Positions 14,497-19,461 of a DNA stretch of 19,461 nucleotides are shown piece by piece; within the stretch, counting starts at the first letter, position 1, and the number at the start of each line of letters is the position of its first letter. The notes beneath the pieces are model-generated. The model saw only the letters and a list, made by a program, of their open reading frames with translations. It was not told the origin of the DNA and did not search any database. The DNA comes from Eshraghiella sp051880035 (GTDB lineage Bacteria; Bacillota; Clostridia; Lachnospirales; Lachnospiraceae), in contig JBJENE010000013.1 of the NCBI GenBank assembly GCA_051880035.1, positions 1 through 19,461 on the forward strand, read 5' to 3'. A program made the translations under genes and the position numbers.

Positions 14497-16173
14497 ATGA
14501 AAAAAGTTTTTTCGTTTATTCTTTGCAGCATAATTGTTTTTTCCTTATGCGGATGTTCCATGGGTAATAAATCAGGTTCCGATGATACTGCCCAGATTAC
14601 AATCTACGATCAGAACAGCACATTTTCCGGCAAGGTAGACGGTTGGTTTGCTGATATCCTGAAAGAGAAATTTGGTGCAGAGCTCTCATTCAGGGCATCA
14701 AGTGACTATGGATTCTCAGCCTATGTAGAACAGGGATTTCTGGGAGATATAATAATCTTTTCCAATGAATCCGATTACAGACTGGTTCAGGAAGCGGGAC
14801 TTCTTTTTGACTGGGAGCAGCACGACATTCTTAGCACTTATGCCCCGTATATTGCCGAGAATCTCACAGATGCACTTGAGAAGAATCGCCTTATGAATGC
14901 CGACAACGGAATTTACGGAATTAACGGTGATATTTCTTCTTCAGGCTCCGGCCACACAGACTTTACGGATGTGACATATATACGATGGGATCTGTATGCC
15001 AGACTCGGCTATCCCGAAATCAATACTCTGGAAGATTTAATACCTGTACTTACCGACATGACCGAACTGGCAAGAGAAGATTCTCCTTCGCAGAATATAT
15101 ATGCAGTCTCTTCATTTACCTCATGGGATAATAAAATGCTCAATATGGTATCGTCAACCGCATCATTATACGGTTACAGGGAATTTGGTCTTGGACTTTA
15201 CAATCCTGACACAGATTCCTATGAGGAATGCATTGACCGTGACGGAATTTATATAAGATGCCTTAAATTCTACAATGCTCTTAACAGGGCAGGTCTTATC
15301 GACCCTAATTCCTCTTCACAGTCATATGATTATGCCAAGGTAAACTACGAAAGAGGCAACGCAATATTCGGACTTTTTGATTACATTACAGGCGGTTTCA
15401 ACACTGATGCCAATATGGAAGCCGGTAAGAGCATGATGCCTATTGCAGCCAAAGATTTTTCCAACCTCTGCATTCAGGACAGCATTTACGGAAGCGACTA
15501 TGTATGGGCAATTGGTTCCACTTCCAAGAATCCTGAAATATGCATGGAGATAATCAACTGGCTTTTTACTCCCGAGGGAGCACTTACTGATTTGTACGGA
15601 CCGATAGGCACAACCTGGGATTATGACAGTAACGGTAATCCATACCTTACAGAATTCGGATATACATGTCTTTCAAATACTGCCACTCCTATGCCGGAAG
15701 GATACAACGGAACATTTGAGGGCGGAATGATTCAGTTCGTATGCCCTACATGGAATGAAAATACAACCATTCCCGGAGCAGATGTATCATTCAATTATAT
15801 GACATGGGAATCCACATTGAACAGCAGCTGGTATAAGGATAACTACGGTTCCTACGAAGCTTCCCTTTCTGAATGGAGCAGTTACACAAATGCAGCTACA
15901 GTGAATGAATATATTGAATCCAACGGTTATACCGTATGGCCTTCCACCACTTATTCCGCCAAAGATATTTCACAGGATTATGTAATTTCCGAAAATGAAA
16001 TAGGCAATTTAATCAAGACTTATTCATGGCAGGCTATTGCGGCAGAATCCGATGCCGAATTTGATAGTATTATTTCTGAACTTATTACAAAATGTAATGA
16101 AAAAGAACAATATGATGATATAGTTAATTTCTATATATCCGAATTAGACAGATTCAAAGAAAGCATGAAATAA
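14497..16173 (+). CDS. extracellular solute-binding lipoprotein (ABC transporter type), orphan
   Basis: Membrane-anchored lipoprotein of 558 aa resembling family 1-type ABC solute-binding proteins. The signal peptide has charged KK, a hydrophobic stretch and the lipobox LCGC with Cys20 as the lipidation site, then a Ser/Gly/Asp-rich linker. The mature part shows the typical layout: ITIYDQNS at the first strand, WFADILKEKFGAEL, GDIIIFSNESDY, an SBP-like middle (EAGKSMMPIA, DYVWAIGSTSKNPEICMEIINWLFTPEG, about residues 305-370), and many aromatic residues, suggesting a carbohydrate-like ligand. AAGGAG lies 7 bases upstream of the ATG. No permease or ATPase is adjacent, so it must work with components encoded elsewhere or act as a stand-alone binding protein. 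The ligand is unknown. Confidence 0.85.
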   Translation: MKKVFSFILCSIIVFSLCGCSMGNKSGSDDTAQITIYDQNSTFSGKVDGWFADILKEKFGAELSFRASSDYGFSAYVEQGFLGDIIIFSNESDYRLVQEAGLLFDWEQHDILSTYAPYIAENLTDALEKNRLMNADNGIYGINGDISSSGSGHTDFTDVTYIRWDLYARLGYPEINTLEDLIPVLTDMTELAREDSPSQNIYAVSSFTSWDNKMLNMVSSTASLYGYREFGLGLYNPDTDSYEECIDRDGIYIRCLKFYNALNRAGLIDPNSSSQSYDYAKVNYERGNAIFGLFDYITGGFNTDANMEAGKSMMPIAAKDFSNLCIQDSIYGSDYVWAIGSTSKNPEICMEIINWLFTPEGALTDLYGPIGTTWDYDSNGNPYLTEFGYTCLSNTATPMPEGYNGTFEGGMIQFVCPTWNENTTIPGADVSFNYMTWESTLNSSWYKDNYGSYEASLSEWSSYTNAATVNEYIESNGYTVWPSTTYSAKDISQDYVISENEIGNLIKTYSWQAIAAESDAEFDSIISELITKCNEKEQYDDIVNFYISELDRFKESMK

Positions 16174-16259
16174 AGCACCTCTGTCCATGAACCGATTTCC
16201 CGAAAGTCAGACCCTATAATCCGGCTTTTGGGAAATTGTTTCATTTAAAGAGGTGCTTT
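16172..16259. terminator. long imperfect hairpin between convergent genes
   Basis: AAAGCACCTCT (16172-16182) pairs exactly with AGAGGTGCTTT (16249-16259). Inside, ATGAA pairs with TTCAT, and ATTTCCCGAAAG pairs with CTTTTGGGAAAT through one G-U. The result is about 28 bp of paired stem in three blocks with an 18-base apical loop. It overlaps the lipoprotein stop codon and ends 9 bases from the convergent gene's stop. A T-rich stretch follows on the minus strand only (TTTATTTC). Probably a bidirectional terminator; unusually large for one. Confidence 0.65.
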
Positions 16260-16267
16260 ACACTCTT

Positions 16268-16720
16268 CTATTTAAACATAAACCAATATAGCAACAATGC
16301 GGCTGCAACAACCAACACTATCGGAATGATAATGAACGGAGCTATATTCCTCTTAGACTCCTCCGGCTGCTCTATAAACGCTTCTTCCACATTAATATAC
16401 AACCGGTCAATCGTATTCCTGTCCCACAATTCAACACCATATGCCTCTCCGCACTTCTTGGCCTTCGGAGAAAAAGAACTGTTAGTCATAAATACTATCT
16501 TGTCATATTTCTCTCCTTTTACGCTTTCAAATAACTCTGAAATACTTTTTTCACTTATCGCATCAATATCAAACCGGCACTTAAAACAATATTTAAGGTT
16601 ATCTTTCTCTGCCTTGATATCTGCACTTTTTCCGTTCAAAATCTCTACACTCTCATATCCCAGGCCTGTCAGCATCTTTGCCATAATAGGTACAAAATTA
16701 TCTTTGTCTCTTATTACCAT
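16268..16720 (-). CDS. membrane-anchored restriction-endonuclease-like (Mrr_cat-like) protein
   Basis: 150-aa protein: an N-terminal soluble domain followed by one C-terminal membrane segment (about 126-148, very hydrophobic). The soluble part resembles the Mrr-type restriction-endonuclease-like fold: an N-terminal helix with ..MLTGLGYESVEILNG, then SADIKAEKDNLKYCFKCRF where the catalytic Asp and Q/E-x-K strand should be, helix ISELFESV, then KIVFMTNSSFSPKAKKCGEAYGVELWDRNTIDRLY, which is close to the family's final strand-helix-strand. Asp34 could be the metal ligand, but the expected QxK reads as FKC or CFK, so activity is doubtful. AAGGAG precedes the ATG. It lies 26 bases downstream of the zinc-ribbon gene, suggesting a two-gene operon. 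Function unknown. Confidence 0.7.
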   Translation of the reverse strand: MVIRDKDNFVPIMAKMLTGLGYESVEILNGKSADIKAEKDNLKYCFKCRFDIDAISEKSISELFESVKGEKYDKIVFMTNSSFSPKAKKCGEAYGVELWDRNTIDRLYINVEEAFIEQPEESKRNIAPFIIIPIVLVVAAALLLYWFMFK

Positions 16721-16746
16721 CTGTTATCTCCTTTTGATATATTATT

Positions 16747-17157
16747 CTATAAATGTTTCCAGCAAAAATAACATTTAAAATCACCTCTTGCGTTAAGAGG
16801 AATTTCATTATCCGCACCGCAATAACAGCATTTGACCACCTTGTCCCCTTTTCTGACCGGCATCCATTCTTCGTATCTCATTGCCGTTATTCCTCTTCCC
16901 TCTTCAAGAGTAGGGTGTCTGTTCTCATCAAACCTGTGATGCTCGACTCCGCAATTGTATTTATTGGCGGCAGTATAATTTGTTTTCTTGATATTATTGG
17001 TGACATATTGAGTATTTATATTCTGAGGTCCGGCTCCGGGCGTTCCCTGAGGTTTTCCGGCATTCTGATTCTGATTTTTTCTCTTGGCTTCTTTATTGGC
17101 TATATTAGCAATTACGATAACAAAAATAACAACAAAAATAGTTATTCCTTTAATCAT
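16747..17157 (-). CDS. membrane-anchored zinc-ribbon protein of unknown function
   Basis: 136-aa protein not recognised as a named family. The ATG at 17157 is chosen because AAGGTG precedes it; an in-frame ATG at 17193 lacks a ribosome binding site. Residues 3-20 form a single membrane segment, followed by a basic stretch and a low-complexity Asn/Gln/Gly/Pro linker (about 24-60). The C-terminal part has CGVEHH (69-74) and a zinc ribbon with CYC-G preceded by Cys (Cys110/Cys113) and CYFC (Cys129/Cys132), two CxxC knuckles 15 residues apart, probably binding one Zn. The globular part is likely cytoplasmic if the N-terminal segment is an anchor. It is the first gene of the pair with the endonuclease-like protein and is divergent from the cNMP-domain gene. 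Confidence 0.7.
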   Translation of the reverse strand: MIKGITIFVVIFVIVIANIANKEAKRKNQNQNAGKPQGTPGAGPQNINTQYVTNNIKKTNYTAANKYNCGVEHHRFDENRHPTLEEGRGITAMRYEEWMPVRKGDKVVKCCYCGADNEIPLNARGDFKCYFCWKHL

Positions 17158-17221
17158 ACCTGTCACCTTTCCCTTTTTTATAAAGTATATCATAATAGAT
17201 TTGTGAAGTATACTGTTTTTA

Positions 17222-17250
17222 TTGACTGTAAATAAATTTCAAGTTACTAT
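17222..17250 (+). promoter_or_regulatory. promoter of the cNMP-domain gene
   Basis: TTGACT (17222-17227), 17-bp spacer, TACTAT (17245-17250), 39 bases upstream of the ATG in the 132-base divergent intergenic region. Confidence 0.7.
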
Positions 17251-17289
17251 TATTATTAGCAGATAACTTTTTTCGGAGGTATTTCATCC

Positions 17290-19317
17290 ATGGCTGAAGC
17301 AGATAATATAATTAAATTTAAAAAGGGCGAGCTTTTGTACTCTTCAGGCGAAGATGTAGAGTATGTATTTGTTATATTAGAAGGCTCAGTCAAGGCGTAT
17401 TCCCCATACGGCATATATACTCTTGCAAAGGATTCCATTGCATGTCTGTCAGGCGGATACTATGGTATTTCTATTTTTAATTATGTAGCCGATGAAGATA
17501 CCACCGTCCGCAAATTTTATTTTAACAATATTGACGATCTTGTTAAAGTATGTAATTCTTTCCCGGACCGTTTTGGCGGTTTCGTTATGTGTTATAACAA
17601 ATTTGTCATGGAAGTTATCCGTACATATCTCACACTTTTTGTCAAATGCCGTAAAAAAGACAGTGCTTATACTTTTGATGCACGAATCAGCAAATGGGAG
17701 CTTGACAAATTTAACGGAATGGCCTCCATTCCTTCAGATATTTCCGAGAAGTACTTTGCTTCAAATGCATGCGTTGCAGCCGCTACAATGGCGGAGGGCG
17801 CCAGATTTATAACACTCCTTAATGATGTATGCCTTCAGATGGCAGAGTTCCTTGAAATAAATATGGATTATGTTCCCGTTTCCAAAGAGCCCGAACATGA
17901 ACCTGTAATGCCTATTTCTTCTGATGAGGAGTACATGGATGAAGAAATTATTTCCGGGCTTAAAAATTCCATGGCACAGATATTGGATTACGCAGAAATT
18001 GATGATGAGGAGAAAGCAGATTTTATATCGTTAATCAACTCTTTCAAATCATTTCCTGATAAATTCTCCTCCGACGATACAATCCGTAAAGTCAGAAGGG
18101 ACATATGCGACCGTTTTTATAAAATTTATTATCTGGTTTTCAATCATTCGCTTAATGACGATGTGATACCTGCATGCATAAAAATGTTTCTCAATTTCGG
18201 ATACCTTGATGAAACACTAATAAGTGACCGTAATGCCATTATTCTTTTTAAAACAGTCCAAAATATAGATGAAGTATGCAATAATAATCATGTATATACC
18301 ATGTATAGCTGGCTTAAACACATTCTCTGGGGCGAAAAGGAGCCTTCCAGAAACCATCTTGACCAAAACTACGAAGAATACATACGCACGGAAATCAGAA
18401 GCGGTTCACTTCATATCAATGAAGAAGAAGCCCTTTCAGACAATGACATGAAACTCCGCTTCGAAATAGAAAACCTTTTCAAGCAGACTCATAGAATGAC
18501 ATACGGAAAAATGAGTGCTTTTGTCCCGATGCTTGTTGAAGAAAACATTTTCAAGCCGTTGGATTCCATGTTTATTTCTGCGGAAAATGTTATGAAATCA
18601 ATAAATGATATAAGAAGCATAGATTTTTCACTCTTTTTCCGCTCAACGATATACTCCAACGAAAAGCTCGGTATCGGCAAAGAATATATCTATACGGAAG
18701 TCCTGCCTGACATAATACTTACTCCGTGCATAGGCTCTTACGGAGCAATGTGGCAGGAAATTGAAGGCCGCAAACGCCTTTCCTCCGCAAGATTTGTCTT
18801 CCCGATTTTCTGCAGCAGCAAATTTGAACAGCTCATGCTTATTACTTTGGGCAAATTCCGTTGGGAACTGTGCAAACGCATTCAGGGCAACTACTGGAAT
18901 AACATAACCGAAAAGTCCCTCACATCCGAATATTATGATTATTTACAGTTTTACAAAAAGAACAGGGATTTATCAGAAGCTTCCAAAGAAAAAATCAAAT
19001 CCACCCTTCAATCATGCCGCAACAATTACGGAGAAGTTTTTGCAAAAGATTACGAGCAGTGGATTTCCTACGAATCAAAAGGTTCCGGCAGAATGAACAA
19101 GGTTTCCAGAATGATTTTTTCAAAATACTGCCCTTTTATTAAATCAATCCGTATGAGCCTGCATTCCAACCCAATGTACGAACAGGCAATTGACGCATAC
19201 GAAAGACAGTGTTCAGTTAAAAGCAAACATCTTGATAACATAATTAAAACTCTTGAAAGCCGCGGAGTTGAAATTCCAAGAGAAATACGCGAAACAAAAG
19301 CATATTACAGAAGATAA
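17290..19317 (+). CDS. cyclic-nucleotide-binding-domain protein with large uncharacterised C-terminal region
   Basis: 675-aa soluble protein. Residues about 5-115 resemble the cAMP/CRP-type beta-roll: IIKFKKGELLYSSGEDVEYVFVILEGSVKAYS, then GGYYGISIFN, ending in a helix. The phosphate-binding cassette is atypical: FGE is replaced by YYGIS, though an Arg is present in TTVRKF (Arg74), so canonical cAMP binding is uncertain. There is no CRP-type HTH, kinase, cyclase or membrane segment in the rest. That remainder is helical and charged, with an acidic linker near 205-220 (SSDEEYMDEE) and an aromatic, Arg/Lys-rich second half (FRWELCKRIQGNYWNN, WISYESKGSG). GGAGG lies 10 bases before the ATG and it ends at its own terminator. 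Function is unknown; a signalling or regulatory role is inferred only from the first domain. Confidence 0.8.
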   Translation: MAEADNIIKFKKGELLYSSGEDVEYVFVILEGSVKAYSPYGIYTLAKDSIACLSGGYYGISIFNYVADEDTTVRKFYFNNIDDLVKVCNSFPDRFGGFVMCYNKFVMEVIRTYLTLFVKCRKKDSAYTFDARISKWELDKFNGMASIPSDISEKYFASNACVAAATMAEGARFITLLNDVCLQMAEFLEINMDYVPVSKEPEHEPVMPISSDEEYMDEEIISGLKNSMAQILDYAEIDDEEKADFISLINSFKSFPDKFSSDDTIRKVRRDICDRFYKIYYLVFNHSLNDDVIPACIKMFLNFGYLDETLISDRNAIILFKTVQNIDEVCNNNHVYTMYSWLKHILWGEKEPSRNHLDQNYEEYIRTEIRSGSLHINEEEALSDNDMKLRFEIENLFKQTHRMTYGKMSAFVPMLVEENIFKPLDSMFISAENVMKSINDIRSIDFSLFFRSTIYSNEKLGIGKEYIYTEVLPDIILTPCIGSYGAMWQEIEGRKRLSSARFVFPIFCSSKFEQLMLITLGKFRWELCKRIQGNYWNNITEKSLTSEYYDYLQFYKKNRDLSEASKEKIKSTLQSCRNNYGEVFAKDYEQWISYESKGSGRMNKVSRMIFSKYCPFIKSIRMSLHSNPMYEQAIDAYERQCSVKSKHLDNIIKTLESRGVEIPREIRETKAYYRR

Positions 19318-19324
19318 TTCATAA

Positions 19325-19362
19325 GACAGCATCGGTATAAAAATATTGATGCTGTCCTTTTT
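19325..19362 (+). terminator. terminator of the cNMP-domain gene
   Basis: GACAGCATC (19325-19333) pairs exactly with GATGCTGTC (19348-19356); the stem can extend inward through G-U pairs, and CTTTTT follows. It begins 8 bases after the stop codon. Confidence 0.9.
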
Positions 19363-19370
19363 GTATTGGC

Positions 19371-19402
19371 AATAAAAATAAACCACCTGCTATGCAGGTG
19401 GT
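19371..19402 (-). terminator. perfect hairpin near the right edge, minus-strand terminator or IS end
   Basis: ACCACCTGC (19382-19390) and GCAGGTGGT (19394-19402) pair perfectly around a 3-base loop. On the minus strand T-rich sequence (19371-19381) follows, as for a terminator of something entering from beyond the window. Short-loop GC-rich hairpins like this also mark IS200/IS605-type element ends. The last 60 bases hold a GGAGG-like stretch on the minus strand but no gene I can support. Confidence 0.5.
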
Positions 19403-19461
19403 CCCCAGTTAGCTTTAGCTTCAAGTTAAAAACCTCCTTTGTTATAATTAAGTGGGTTCGC

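Noticed and set aside
16236..17235. Two long plus-strand open frames (180 and 160 codons)
   Set aside because: They overlap two minus-strand genes that have good ribosome binding sites and recognisable domains; the plus frames are composition shadows.

Overview
The window looks like chromosomal core DNA of an anaerobic, low-to-moderate GC Clostridia, most likely a Lachnospiraceae-type gut bacterium. The main clues are a SCIFF peptide with its radical SAM maturase (a Clostridia hallmark), a fused SecDF, the order secDF-recJ-apt-relA-MBL-hemZ, strong AAGGAG/GGAGG ribosome binding sites, and a tRNA-Leu with an AAG anticodon, which is reported mainly from Firmicutes. No species is assigned.

Left half (1-11053, mostly minus strand). 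Read in the direction of transcription, a promoter at about 11090 drives scfA (46-aa SCIFF peptide, 10913-11053). An 11-bp intercistronic hairpin follows, then scfB, the thioether-forming maturase, which probably starts at a TTG at 10824. Next come secDF, recJ and apt, ending at a hairpin near 4768-4803. A small XRE-type regulator (4453-4746, plus strand) sits between apt and relA and is divergent from relA. relA/rel, an MBL hydrolase and hemZ (cut by the left edge) form the next minus-strand unit.

Centre (11100-13240). queT, a queuosine-precursor transporter, has a short leader resembling a class I preQ1 riboswitch whose 3' end is the ribosome binding site. Its promoter is embedded in the terminator of the upstream LD-carboxypeptidase (S66) gene. 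A tRNA-Leu(CAG) on the minus strand is divergent from two tandem, identical tRNA-Leu(AAG) genes on the plus strand. All have clear promoters and terminators.

Right half (13244-19461, accessory-looking). It holds an alpha/beta hydrolase that has lost both its serine nucleophile and its catalytic histidine; a hairpin-rich 300-bp gap that may encode a small RNA; an orphan solute-binding lipoprotein; and a long imperfect hairpin. Two small membrane-anchored proteins follow (a degenerate Mrr/REase-like one and a zinc-ribbon one). Last is a 675-aa protein with an N-terminal cyclic-nucleotide-binding fold and an unrecognised remainder. The right edge carries a perfect hairpin that could be a terminator or the end of an IS200/IS605-like element lying outside the window.

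The most unusual items are the double-mutant hydrolase, the cNMP-domain protein of unknown output, the A34 leucine tRNAs, the candidate small RNA, and the SCIFF locus with its hairpin and non-ATG start. None of these is proven to be a new system.
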